This document shows positions 41,801 through 50,489 of a stretch of 64,000 nucleotides of DNA, one piece after another (positions within the stretch are counted from its first letter, which is position 1; the number at the start of each line of letters is the position of its first letter). The notes under the pieces are model-generated. The model made no database searches. It saw nothing but the letters and a program-made list of their open reading frames with translations, and was not told the origin of the DNA. The stretch comes from Chitinophaga sp. H8 (lineage in GTDB: Bacteria; Bacteroidota; Bacteroidia; Chitinophagales; Chitinophagaceae). Position numbers and translations under genes: made by a program. The stretch is from contig NZ_JBEXAC010000003.1 of assembly GCF_040567655.1 (NCBI RefSeq), forward strand, positions 248,001 to 312,000, read 5' to 3'.

Positions 41801-44119
41801 ATGAAAGGAATTTTTACACTTGTAGCGTGTCTGTTTGTGATCACAGCAGCTGCGCAAAATACATCCATCATCAGAGGTGTTGTAAAAACAGCTGATGGGA
41901 TCCCTGCCGGATTTGTAAGTGTTGGTCTGAAAGGTACCTCCAAAGGAGCGGTAACCAATAATTATGGCCAGTTTGAAATAAAGAAAGTAGCCCCGGGGAA
42001 ATATGTTTTGAAAGCATCTTTCACCGGTTTACAAACGCAGGAAACAATGGTTACGATAGCAGCAAATGAAATCCTGACGCTACCGGATATTGTATTGAAA
42101 GAGAATGAAACGCAGTTAAAAGAAGTAATGATCAACGGGGTAAATAACAAACGTCTCGTTAATAAAGAAAGCGGATATATTGCCCGTATGCCATTGAAAA
42201 ACCTGGAAAACCCCCAGGTATATACCGTGATTGGAAAAGAGATTATAAAACAGCAGGTGATTACAAATATTGCTGATGCATTTAATGCCGGATCAAGTGC
42301 TGCTCCAGCCAGTTACCCAAGTGGGGGTATTGCTATTGTTTCACGGGGATTTCTTACTGAAATTAATGCCCGCAACGGGTTACCCACTACTTCCGGAAGA
42401 AGTCAGCCAGATATTGTAAATGTAGAAAGAATAGAGATACTAAAAGGACCATCAGGTACTTTGTTTGGGGGGTCCGTTTCATCTTTCGGAGGTGTGGTAA
42501 ATCTCGTCACCAAAAAACCGGTGGAAGGTTTTCTTGGTGAAGTGAGCTATAATGTAGGCAGCTTTGGTTTAAACAGGGTGACTGCAGATATCAATACTCC
42601 TTTTAACAAAGAAGAAACAGCTTTGTTCCGGATCAATGCTTCTCTGCATCGGGAAAATAGTTTTAGAAATGCTGGGCACAACAATTCATTTGTAATAGCA
42701 CCCAGCTTTTCCTATAAAGTGAATGACCGCCTCACTTTCTTTGCTGATATTGAAATACAGCGTGCAGATCAAACACGTATGACTTATACACAAAACCCTG
42801 GTTTACTCTTTAAGCATGTGAAAGAAATTCCATTGGGTTATGATCAGACACTTTTTGGCAACGATATAGATGCACAAACCTTTTCCAGCAAATACTTTGC
42901 AGAAGCGCGATATAAGATCTCTGACAACTGGACGGCTGTAACCAATGCCTCTTTTGTTAGTGAAAATGTACTCAGCAGTTATCAGTCCTACACCCGGTGG
43001 TTAAATAATAATGAGGTGGTAAGATCTGTGGGTTTATGGGGACCTATTTATAACAATTATACTACGGTACAGCAGAATTTCAACGGGAGCTTTAAAACGG
43101 GCGTGTTAAAGCATAAAATACTGATGGGACTGGATTATAGTAATTATATCACTACCAGAGAAGGATGGTCCACAACTGTCATAGATACTGTTAATATCTT
43201 AAAAGACTACAAACTGTTAAAAAAGGCGAAAGTGGATGCCGCATTTGTGAATGGCTCCAAAGATTATAGCTGGAAAGGTAAAACCAACAATAGCAGTTAT
43301 GGTGCATATGTATCTGATGTAGTAAGTCTGGGAGACAGATTATACGCTATGCTGAGCCTTCGGTTTGATCGCTTTGAGCAATCAGACAAGGCTGCTGCCC
43401 CTTCCTCGTATAATCAAAATTCGCTGACCCCAAAATTGGGGCTGGTGTATCAACCTGTAAAGGAACAGGTATCGTTGTTTGCTAATTATATGTCCGGATT
43501 TCAAAATATAGCGCCGATAGAGCAGCCCGATGGCAGGTTATTCGTGGTATCACCGATATATGCCAAACAATGGGAGGCAGGTATAAAAACAGACGCTTTC
43601 CAACATAAATTGATTACAACATTAAGCTATTATAGCATTGCTATTGATAACGCCATCCGCACGGATGGAGAACGTTTTACCTTCCAGGATGGTAAACAAA
43701 ACAGCAAAGGGATAGAATTGGAAGTAGCAGCACAGCTATTGGAGGGCTTAAACTTACTTGGGGCTTATGGTTATAACGAGAATAAATATATACGAGCTAC
43801 CTCCAATGAAGGAAAAATAGCTGCCAATGCGCCCAATAACCTGGTAAATTACTGGATCAGTTATCAGTTTAACCGTACCGGATTAAAAGGTTTGGGCATA
43901 GGCGCAGGAGGAAACTATGTAGATAAGATATTTGCTACTGCTGATAATACCTTTTATGTTCCGGCCTACCATGTTTTAAATGCTACCCTGTTTTATGAAA
44001 CTACACAGTGGAGGCTGGGAATTAAGCTAAATAACCTCAGTAATGAAAAGTATTGGGATAGTTATGGATATGCTCAGAAACCAAGGAATGTAGTCTGTAA
44101 TCTGACATTTAAATTTTAA
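41801..44119 (+). CDS. TonB-dependent siderophore-type receptor 2
   Basis: 772 residues with signal peptide (ending ITAAAQ). Layout is the same as receptor 1: carboxypeptidase regulatory-like domain (about 22-110), plug (about 125-250, VERIEILKGPSGTLFGGSVSSFGG), and barrel ending VVCNLTFKF. The two receptors share long identical blocks such as the SGYIARMPLKNLENPQVYTVIGKE region. They are paralogues by duplication, now well diverged. Expected ligand: an iron chelate; the difference in barrel loops suggests different substrates. It is followed by a strong hairpin. Confidence 0.9.
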   Translation: MKGIFTLVACLFVITAAAQNTSIIRGVVKTADGIPAGFVSVGLKGTSKGAVTNNYGQFEIKKVAPGKYVLKASFTGLQTQETMVTIAANEILTLPDIVLKENETQLKEVMINGVNNKRLVNKESGYIARMPLKNLENPQVYTVIGKEIIKQQVITNIADAFNAGSSAAPASYPSGGIAIVSRGFLTEINARNGLPTTSGRSQPDIVNVERIEILKGPSGTLFGGSVSSFGGVVNLVTKKPVEGFLGEVSYNVGSFGLNRVTADINTPFNKEETALFRINASLHRENSFRNAGHNNSFVIAPSFSYKVNDRLTFFADIEIQRADQTRMTYTQNPGLLFKHVKEIPLGYDQTLFGNDIDAQTFSSKYFAEARYKISDNWTAVTNASFVSENVLSSYQSYTRWLNNNEVVRSVGLWGPIYNNYTTVQQNFNGSFKTGVLKHKILMGLDYSNYITTREGWSTTVIDTVNILKDYKLLKKAKVDAAFVNGSKDYSWKGKTNNSSYGAYVSDVVSLGDRLYAMLSLRFDRFEQSDKAAAPSSYNQNSLTPKLGLVYQPVKEQVSLFANYMSGFQNIAPIEQPDGRLFVVSPIYAKQWEAGIKTDAFQHKLITTLSYYSIAIDNAIRTDGERFTFQDGKQNSKGIELEVAAQLLEGLNLLGAYGYNENKYIRATSNEGKIAANAPNNLVNYWISYQFNRTGLKGLGIGAGGNYVDKIFATADNTFYVPAYHVLNATLFYETTQWRLGIKLNNLSNEKYWDSYGYAQKPRNVVCNLTFKF

Positions 44120-44123
44120 CCGT

Positions 44124-44164
44124 CATGGTGCCGGGTAGGTATGATCTCGCTGCCCGGCACCATG
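44124..44164. terminator. Bidirectional hairpin between TonB receptor 2 and the M32 carboxypeptidase
   Basis: CATGGTGCCGGGTAG and CTGCCCGGCACCATG are complementary over 15 bp apart from one G-T position. It lies between convergent genes and has only a short T-rich tail (ATATTCTTCTTT) on the plus strand. Confidence 0.75.
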
Positions 44165-44174
44165 ATATTCTTCT

Positions 44175-45692
44175 TTAGTAGCCTTGCCCGCCTGCCAGGA
44201 ATTTTTCCTGTGCATATTCCAGGAAATAACGGAACTGCAAGGTTTCGCCTGTTATCTTTTCACACAGTTCATTGGAGGTATAAAAACGGCCATATTCGTG
44301 AATGTTGGTCCTGAGCCACTGGAATAAGGATTGGTAATTGCCCGCAGCTATCTGTTCCGTAAGTCCGGGGAGCTGCTGTTGTGCGGTCCTGAAAAACTGG
44401 GCGGCATAGAAACTGCCCAGGGAATAAGTGGGGAAGTAGCCAAAGCTGCCGTGCGACCAATGAATATCCTGCAATACGCCCTGTGCATCATCCGGCACCG
44501 TTACCTGCAGGTATTCCTGGTAGTACCGGTTCCAGGTTGCGGCCAGGTCTTTGGTAGTGATACTGCCTGCTATCAGGCCCTTCTCTATTTCATAACGTAT
44601 CATCACGTGAAAATGATAAGTCAGCTCATCCGCTTCTGTGCGGATCAGAGAAGGCTGTACGTGGTTGATGGCTTTATAGAAACGGTGGATATCCACCTGC
44701 CCGAGATTGTCGGGGAAGATGGCCTGTAAAGGAGCGTAGTGGTGCCGCCAGAAAGCCAGGCTGCGACCTACATTATTTTCCCACAGGCGCGACTGTGACT
44801 CATGGATGCCCAGGCTGATAGCCTCTCCACAGGGAAGTCCGTATTCGGTAGCCGGAAGTCCTTGCTCATAAAGGGCATGTCCGCCCTCATGAATACAGCT
44901 CCACGTCATATTGGTAAAGTCTTTTTCGTCGATACGGGTAGTGACCCTCACATCCTGTGGATTAAAGCTGGTGGTAAACGGATGTTCAGAAACATCCTGT
45001 CTGCCTGCCGCCATATCATAGCCCATTGCTTTTAACAGGCCGATCCCAAACTCCCATTGTTTATTGCGGTCATAATGCTGGAACAGGAAATCCCGGTTTT
45101 CAGCCGGTTGTTGGGTTACGGCACGCAATAACGGGGTTAAGGCCGTTTTTACTTCGCTGAAAACAGTATCCAGAAGGGTAGTGGTACACCCTTTTTCATA
45201 TTCGTTTAGCAGCGCATTGTAGGGATGTCCTTCATGGCCCAGGATGTTGGCTTCCTGTTGTTTGAGCTTTACCATGGTGGCCAGCAGGGGTTCGTACACT
45301 GCATAACTGTTGGCTTTGCGGGCCTTTATCCAGGCATGATAACAGGCATTGGTGGCCTGAGATAGCGCTGCTACAAAGGCAGCGGGGTATCTTTTGTTCT
45401 TTTCATAATCTTCCAGGGAGAGGGCTACGTTTTTTTGCTGCACCGGGGTGAGGTCCTGGCGCTGATGCAGTTCCTGCAAAATTTCACCCAGGGGTGCAGC
45501 GGCAAACATTTCATGGGCTATACTGCTCAGGGTGGTGATTTGCTGCCCGCGGAAGGCTGCTCCCTTTTCAGGCAGGTACGTTTCCTGGTCCCATCCCAAT
45601 ACGGCAATAGCATTTCTTACATCGGCCAGCTGTTGCATCCGGGTAGTATAGTCGTTGTATAATTCCGAAGTAGGTTTGCGTATTACCATCAT
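44175..45692 (-). CDS. M32 family metallocarboxypeptidase
   Basis: 505 residues with no signal peptide, so cytoplasmic. HEGGH (268-272) is the HExxH zinc motif of family M32 (Thermus carboxypeptidase Taq type), followed by ALYEQGLP and, later, GIHESQSRLWEN with the third zinc ligand Glu. Other M32 hallmarks are VLGWDQETYLP (34-44) and IRTEADELTYHFHVMIRYEIEK near 345-370. It removes C-terminal residues from peptides with broad specificity. A TACTTTTG promoter box is at 45713-45706 (minus). It converges with the TonB receptor. Confidence 0.93.
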   Translation of the reverse strand: MMVIRKPTSELYNDYTTRMQQLADVRNAIAVLGWDQETYLPEKGAAFRGQQITTLSSIAHEMFAAAPLGEILQELHQRQDLTPVQQKNVALSLEDYEKNKRYPAAFVAALSQATNACYHAWIKARKANSYAVYEPLLATMVKLKQQEANILGHEGHPYNALLNEYEKGCTTTLLDTVFSEVKTALTPLLRAVTQQPAENRDFLFQHYDRNKQWEFGIGLLKAMGYDMAAGRQDVSEHPFTTSFNPQDVRVTTRIDEKDFTNMTWSCIHEGGHALYEQGLPATEYGLPCGEAISLGIHESQSRLWENNVGRSLAFWRHHYAPLQAIFPDNLGQVDIHRFYKAINHVQPSLIRTEADELTYHFHVMIRYEIEKGLIAGSITTKDLAATWNRYYQEYLQVTVPDDAQGVLQDIHWSHGSFGYFPTYSLGSFYAAQFFRTAQQQLPGLTEQIAAGNYQSLFQWLRTNIHEYGRFYTSNELCEKITGETLQFRYFLEYAQEKFLAGGQGY

Positions 45693-45705
45693 TATTACTT
45701 TTTTG

Positions 45706-45713
45706 CAAAAGTA
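45706..45713 (-). promoter_or_regulatory. -7 promoter box (TACTTTTG) of the M32 carboxypeptidase gene
   Basis: Exact TAnnTTTG match on the minus strand, 13 bp before the first ATG. Confidence 0.6.
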
Positions 45714-45833
45714 TACTGTTCGGTTTAATTACCTGCGTATAGACTGCCCTGAAAAAAAATATGGGGAGAGATAAGGGTTTTTCTTTTCATAAGTGTCTTA
45801 TAAAAGGTACCTATTGATCCAGATACAAAAAAA

Positions 45834-46382
45834 TTGGACAAACGAATAAATACAGCAAGCTTTTCAGCGGATAATCAGGCAGCATTTGCGCATTTTTTTC
45901 ATACCTATTATGAACAATTGCACAGATATGCTTTTACGATTGTAAAAAATAATGAAGAAGCAGAAGATATTGTACAGGCCGTTTTTGCCAAGCTTTGGGA
46001 AAAATGGAATGATATCGATATGCAGGAGTCTGCCAGGGCCTATCTGTATAAATGGGTACACAACCGTTGTCTGAATAACTTACGGCACGAAAGAATCAGA
46101 GCAAATTATGTGGTGCAGGCCACCGCTGCCAACACAGAGAGCAGGACCACCGCTGTGGAAAATTCCGTTCAGGAAAAAGAGTTGGGGAAACAGATCCGGG
46201 ACGCCATCGCCAGCCTGCCTGCCCAGTGCAGGCTGATATTTCAAAAAAGCCGCTTCGAGCATAAAAAGTATCATGAAATAGCAGATGAATTGAGTATCTC
46301 GCCTAAAACAGTGGAAGTTCAGATGGGAAAGGCATTAAAGGTGCTAAGGAAAAAACTATTGGATATTACCGGTAAGTCCTGA
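45834..46382 (+). CDS. ECF sigma-70 factor (Bacteroidetes expansion family)
   Basis: 182 residues from a TTG start. The sigma-2 region contains FFHTYYEQLHRYAFTIVKNNEEAEDIVQAVFAKLWEKW, and the sigma-4 region contains LPAQCRLIFQKSRFEHKKYHEIADELSISPKTVEVQMGKAL, an HTH. The linker is short, as in ECF factors. It belongs to the group usually paired with a FecR anti-sigma and a SusC-like receptor. The FecR gene follows 20 bp on. No ATG near the start gives a better alternative. Confidence 0.9.
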   Translation: MDKRINTASFSADNQAAFAHFFHTYYEQLHRYAFTIVKNNEEAEDIVQAVFAKLWEKWNDIDMQESARAYLYKWVHNRCLNNLRHERIRANYVVQATAANTESRTTAVENSVQEKELGKQIRDAIASLPAQCRLIFQKSRFEHKKYHEIADELSISPKTVEVQMGKALKVLRKKLLDITGKS

Positions 46383-46402
46383 TATAACAGGCCATTTTAA
46401 AA

Positions 46403-47413
46403 TTGTCGGGCATTTTGAAAACAACACCAGACATCATCGTAAACATTGAAGTGCTGACCAGGTATCTGGCCGGGGAAGCTACGCCGGAGGAAGCGATGGC
46501 AGTAGACGATTGGCGGATGGCTTCAGCCGAAAATACCGCACTTTTTGCCCAGCTTTCCAGAGCATGGGAGGTGGCAGGAGAAAACAATTATCAACAGCCG
46601 GATCTTACCGCCAGTTGGCAGCAATTCCTGCAGCAGCCTGTGATGACTGTACCACCATTAAGGAAACGTACTTTCTCCCTGTATAAAATAGCGGCTGCTG
46701 CCATCTTTTTAATAGCAGCATTGGTTGCCGGGGTACTGCTCTTCCGCCATCCGGTAGCCAGATTACCTCAACAGGTAGTGGTACACACCGCTCACCAGAT
46801 GGATACTACGGTCCTGCCGGATCAAACAACGGTGGTGTTGTGTCCACAAACCAGTATTTCCCATCCGCCCGTATTTAATAGCGCTGCCAGGGAAGTGACG
46901 ATGAACGGAAAAGCATTCTTTGAGGTAACCAGCCAGGTACAGCACCCTTTTCGTATCAGCCTGGGAGATATCATTTTGGAAGTGATAGGTACTACCTTTG
47001 AGGTAAACAATACAGCCACAGACAGCCTTATTACGGTAAGCGTGGTTACAGGGGCTGTAAAACTGTACAGCAAAAAGGATACCTTGCTGGTACGCGCGGC
47101 TCAAACCGGTACTTATAATAAAATTCGTAAACAATTTGAAAGCATGGAGGGGGTTAACCTCAATGCACTGGCCTATGCTACCAGAAGCTTTGACTTTAAC
47201 AACCTTACCCTGCAGGAAGTAGCCGGATACCTCGAAAGTGCTTACCAGGTAAAGATTCACTTTCAACAGGCGGCTACAGGGCAATGTCGGTTGAGTGCGG
47301 CCTTTGATCAGCAATCGCTTACCTATATTCTAGATATTATTGCGGCAACCATGGGAATAACTTATACAATAGCGGGCAATCAGGTAGATATTTCAGGAAA
47401 TGGGTGTAATTAA
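46403..47413 (+). CDS. FecR-family anti-sigma factor
   Basis: 336 residues. A cytoplasmic anti-sigma head (about 1-85, LTRYLAGEATPEEAMAVDDWRMASAENT) leads to one transmembrane helix (about 95-115, IAAAAIFLIAALVAGVLLF). A periplasmic FecR domain (about 130-235) and a C-terminal DUF4974 domain (about 255-330, FDFNNLTLQEVAGYLESAYQVKIHF) follow. It holds the sigma factor inactive until an outer-membrane signal arrives. The TTG at 46403 is used; a TTG at 46415 is also possible. It overlaps the next gene by 14 bp. Confidence 0.88.
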   Translation: MSGILKTTPDIIVNIEVLTRYLAGEATPEEAMAVDDWRMASAENTALFAQLSRAWEVAGENNYQQPDLTASWQQFLQQPVMTVPPLRKRTFSLYKIAAAAIFLIAALVAGVLLFRHPVARLPQQVVVHTAHQMDTTVLPDQTTVVLCPQTSISHPPVFNSAAREVTMNGKAFFEVTSQVQHPFRISLGDIILEVIGTTFEVNNTATDSLITVSVVTGAVKLYSKKDTLLVRAAQTGTYNKIRKQFESMEGVNLNALAYATRSFDFNNLTLQEVAGYLESAYQVKIHFQQAATGQCRLSAAFDQQSLTYILDIIAATMGITYTIAGNQVDISGNGCN

Positions 47414-48710
47414 ACGTGTACGGTATTATTGTTTGCTGCTACTCTGTATGTGCGGTTGTCTTTTGGCAAAAGGACAGACCGTGCAGGCCCGCCTTCAGCA
47501 AAAGTTAGTACTCACCCCGGGTACGGTATCTTCCGCTTTTTTATTAACCGTGCTAAAACAACAGGCCGGATTAAAACTGTCCTACAATCCCAAGCAGTTA
47601 CCATTAAGCGCTAATGTAGAAATAAAGTCCAATGCCCTCACGGTGCAGGAAGTGCTGCAGGTATTGCAAAGTGCGGATATCCATTACCGTATTATAGGAG
47701 GGCATGTGATCCTGCAAACAAAAAAGGCAGTTGTTAATGTTCCCCCGTCTAAAGTTATTACCGCACCACCAGCCGGAGATAAAACAGCGGAGCTGTTGCA
47801 TAAAAAGGCCGGAGGTCCCGCAACATCCGGGCGTAAGACAGCTGTAGCAGGTGTGCAGGTGAAAACTGCAGCTGCGGGCATGGGCCGGACCAGCCAGGAT
47901 ACGCTTTCGGTACCTGGTAAGCCTGAGAAGCATACGATTACAGCTGCAGGTATAATCCTGACCAGCCAGGATACCCTGGCCACTTCCGGTAAGCCGGTTG
48001 GAGATAGTACGTTAGAACAGGGGCGTAGTTTTTACATGTATGCTATTCCATCCGCTTATCCTCGTATAGCTGCTCCGGTACATTTATTGCGCGCACCTGT
48101 TCCCGCTTTTGCTGCAAATACCCCGGTCGCTTTCTTCTCTCCGCAACAGAAAAAAAACGGAACTGTTTTTTATGTAGCCGCAGGGATCGCTACGGATGAA
48201 ATCTGGAGAGTAAGCCCGGTGATACAAATCGGTGTACCCTGGCTGTTTGCCGTAGGTGCCTGGAATACCAACTTTACACAGCATAGCTGGAGTTATGGCC
48301 TGGGTACTTCCCTGAGGTTGTCTGATCAATGGAAGCTTGGCCTGACCCTGACTACCGGAACCATGGAAAAAAAATATCTGGATACGCTATTTATCAGATC
48401 CGACTTTGTAGTAAAGGGGAGATTGACGAGAGGGGGGATTACACTGGAAAAACAATTGAATGAGCAATGTAGTATACGGTTTGGGCCGGTCATGAATATC
48501 CTGAAAACCACCTATTATCTGAAAGGCGTTGCGATCCCCCCGCCAAGAACAGTTGCTGCGAATAGCTCGCCGGATAAGCTGTATGTTCCGCTGAAAGTAC
48601 CCTATACCTTATCCAATACCTATTCTCCCTCGGCAGTATCTAACACTAAAACCTGGATAGGTGTGCAGGTAAGTATCTTTTACCGCCCGGATTTTTTTAC
48701 CCGCAAATAA
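47400..48710 (+). CDS. STN-domain protein with predicted outer-membrane barrel, in the position of the receptor
   Basis: 436 residues. It starts with a hydrophobic signal (YYCLLLLCMCGCLLAKGQ) followed by an STN domain (about 28-105, LTPGTVSSAFLLTVLKQQAGLKLSYNPKQL). A linker of about 110-240 contains two near copies of a TSQDTL...GKP motif. The last 180 residues (YVAAGIATDEIWRVSPVIQIGVP onward) have the alternating pattern of outer-membrane strands. In canonical ECF-FecR loci a SusC/FecA-type TonB receptor with an STN domain comes next; here the STN is joined to a short barrel and no SusD follows. It overlaps fecR by 14 bp, so expression is linked. Role as a signal input is inference. Confidence 0.75.
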   Translation: MGVIKRVRYYCLLLLCMCGCLLAKGQTVQARLQQKLVLTPGTVSSAFLLTVLKQQAGLKLSYNPKQLPLSANVEIKSNALTVQEVLQVLQSADIHYRIIGGHVILQTKKAVVNVPPSKVITAPPAGDKTAELLHKKAGGPATSGRKTAVAGVQVKTAAAGMGRTSQDTLSVPGKPEKHTITAAGIILTSQDTLATSGKPVGDSTLEQGRSFYMYAIPSAYPRIAAPVHLLRAPVPAFAANTPVAFFSPQQKKNGTVFYVAAGIATDEIWRVSPVIQIGVPWLFAVGAWNTNFTQHSWSYGLGTSLRLSDQWKLGLTLTTGTMEKKYLDTLFIRSDFVVKGRLTRGGITLEKQLNEQCSIRFGPVMNILKTTYYLKGVAIPPPRTVAANSSPDKLYVPLKVPYTLSNTYSPSAVSNTKTWIGVQVSIFYRPDFFTRK

Positions 48711-48761
48711 GGGAACGCTGCCGCTAAAGTGTCTAAGCGTAAGGGACAATACGGAAACCAG

Positions 48762-48956
48762 ATGACTACATCCAGACTTTTGCCTGCTTTTATCCAGCGT
48801 TTTTTCCGGAATATAAAAACATATGGGTGGCCATATGTTTGCGTGATGTGTTTCCTGGTGCTGGTAAACGGATTATATATGCTGCTGGTCTTATTGGCGG
48901 GAGCTGCCATGATCGCATTAGGCACATGCTTCATCGGGAGCACCCCCCACTTTTAG
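48762..48956 (+). CDS. Possible small membrane protein
   Basis: 64 residues from the ATG at 48762 (a GTG at 48729 would add 11). A basic N-terminal part (LLPAFIQRFFRNIKTYGWPY) is followed by a 30-residue hydrophobic stretch (CVMCFLVLVNGLYMLLVLLAGAAMIALGTC). It follows the STN gene by 51 bp (from the ATG), without a promoter box of its own that I can see. It may be a real small protein of that operon or a chance reading frame; nothing beyond the membrane segment supports it. Confidence 0.35.
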   Translation: MTTSRLLPAFIQRFFRNIKTYGWPYVCVMCFLVLVNGLYMLLVLLAGAAMIALGTCFIGSTPHF

Positions 48957-49024
48957 CCGTAGATACACCTGGGGCGACCCGGAGAAAAATCAAGGATAAA
49001 ACAACAATAAGCCATAAATATTCC

Positions 49025-49117
49025 ATAGATATCCCGTAGATATCCCGACCAGTTACATTGTCGGGATATCTACGGGATATATACGGGACATATACGGGAT
49101 ATATACGGGATATCCCT
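49025..49117. repeat. Inverted 11-bp tandem array (TACGGGATATA units)
   Basis: The left arm AGATATCCCGTAGATATCCC (from 49027) is followed by a 12-bp loop, then TCGGGATATCTACGGGATAT (49061-49080) and further 11-bp units TACGGGACATA, TACGGGATATA, TACGGGATATC up to about 49113. Left arm and first right units pair over about 21 bp. It lies in the 680-bp gap between the ECF-FecR-STN locus and the Nif3-like gene. The remaining bases of the gap (about 49120-49390) show nothing clear except a possible promoter. Confidence 0.8.
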
Positions 49118-49391
49118 ATGCAAACGTAGGCCCATGGTAGGAATTGCTATGAAAATGCTATGTAAATGATTGATTATGTTTACTTTAATATCTATAAGAT
49201 GATGACGATGATGGCATTTTACCACCCTGCACTATGGCTTATTGCCAGACTTTAAGCGGATTGGAATAATATTTACCTTATTCAGAAGTATAGCGTTAGT
49301 AGATTATGTACGTAATAGGCTGGCGCTCGCAGGTGACCAGAATGTTTGGACAGTTGGCATTTCAATGCAAATCTGTCTTAATTTTACGGAT

Positions 49392-50486
49392 ATGAAAATA
49401 AAGGACGTGATAGCGGTACTGGAAGGGTTTGCGCCATTGCAGTATCAGGAAAGCTATGATAACGCAGGACTTTTGTTTGGGGATGCCAGCCGGGAAGTCA
49501 CTAATGTACTATTAACACTGGATGCAACGGAAGCGGTGATGGATGAAGCCATTGCCAAAAACTGCAACCTGGTCATTGCCCATCATCCTATTGTATTTGG
49601 CGGATTAAAGAAGATCACCGGCCGCAATTATGTGGAAAGGGTAGCTATAAAAGCCATTAAGCACGATATAGCGGTATATGCCGCCCATACAAACCTGGAT
49701 AATGTACGTTACGGGGTAAGTGAACGGATGGCCGCCCGTATAGGATTACAGGACTGCCGGGTATTGGACCCCAAACATGGGATTTTAAGAAAGTTATACA
49801 CATTTGTACCCTGGAAGGATGTGGAAATGGTGCGCGCGGCTTTATTTGAAGCCGGGGCTGGTCATATCGGAAACTACAGTGAGTGTAGTTTTACGGGAGA
49901 AGGCACGGGCACTTTTAAGGGAAATGAGCAGTCGGATCCTTATGTAGGTAAACCAGGGGAGCGGCATTTTGAGCCGGAAACGAAACTTGAAGTGATTTTT
50001 CCGGTATATTTGGAGCAGCAGATCGTGAAGGCCATGTTGGCCAGCCACCCATATGAAGAAGTGGCCTATGATGTGATCAGCCTGGAGAATGCATACCAGC
50101 AGGTAGGTTCCGGATTGGTAGGGGTACTACCGGAGCCGTTGCCCGAGCTGGATTTTTTACGCATGGTAAAAACGCGGTTCAATACCGGTTGTGTGCGGTA
50201 TACCCCATTACGGGGGAAGCCGGTACACCAGGTGGCAGTTTGCGGAGGAGCAGGCAGCTTTCTGCTGAAGAAGGCAATTGCCGCGGGTGCAGACGCCTAT
50301 ATTTCCGCAGATTTTAAATACCATGAGTTTTTTGATGCTGAAAATCAATTAGTTATAGCGGACGTAGGACATTTTGAGAGCGAGCAGTTTACAGTAGAAT
50401 TATTTTATCATATATTGACTGAAAAATTCCGTAATTTTGCGCCTCTTAAATCTACGATTCGTACAAACCCGGTAAATTACTTATAA
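49392..50486 (+). CDS. Nif3-like dinuclear metal center protein (YqfO type)
   Basis: 364 residues from the ATG at 49392 (MKIKDVIAVLEGFAPLQYQESYDN); a far upstream in-frame ATG at 49242 would add 50 residues unlike the family. VIAHHPIVFGG (near residue 58) supplies the paired histidines, AHTNLD (near 98) and DVGHFESE (near 327) the other ligands of a di-metal site. The middle part (about 130-240) is the PII-like insert seen in YqfO-type members, so length fits. Members are often called GTP cyclohydrolase I type 2, but the activity is not proven. The zinc ribbon gene begins 4 bp after the stop. Confidence 0.9.
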   Translation: MKIKDVIAVLEGFAPLQYQESYDNAGLLFGDASREVTNVLLTLDATEAVMDEAIAKNCNLVIAHHPIVFGGLKKITGRNYVERVAIKAIKHDIAVYAAHTNLDNVRYGVSERMAARIGLQDCRVLDPKHGILRKLYTFVPWKDVEMVRAALFEAGAGHIGNYSECSFTGEGTGTFKGNEQSDPYVGKPGERHFEPETKLEVIFPVYLEQQIVKAMLASHPYEEVAYDVISLENAYQQVGSGLVGVLPEPLPELDFLRMVKTRFNTGCVRYTPLRGKPVHQVAVCGGAGSFLLKKAIAAGADAYISADFKYHEFFDAENQLVIADVGHFESEQFTVELFYHILTEKFRNFAPLKSTIRTNPVNYL

Positions 50487-50489
50487 TAC

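Noticed and set aside
48680..48943. 87-codon frame on the minus strand in the gap after the STN gene
   Set aside because: No export signal, no membrane segment and no domain; overlaps the STN 3' end and the better plus-strand candidate.
49242..49391. Upstream ATG of the Nif3-like frame, adding 50 residues
   Set aside because: The added sequence does not resemble the family; MKIKDVIAVLEG at 49392 is the natural start and has a promoter-like TTGG/TAATTTTA upstream.
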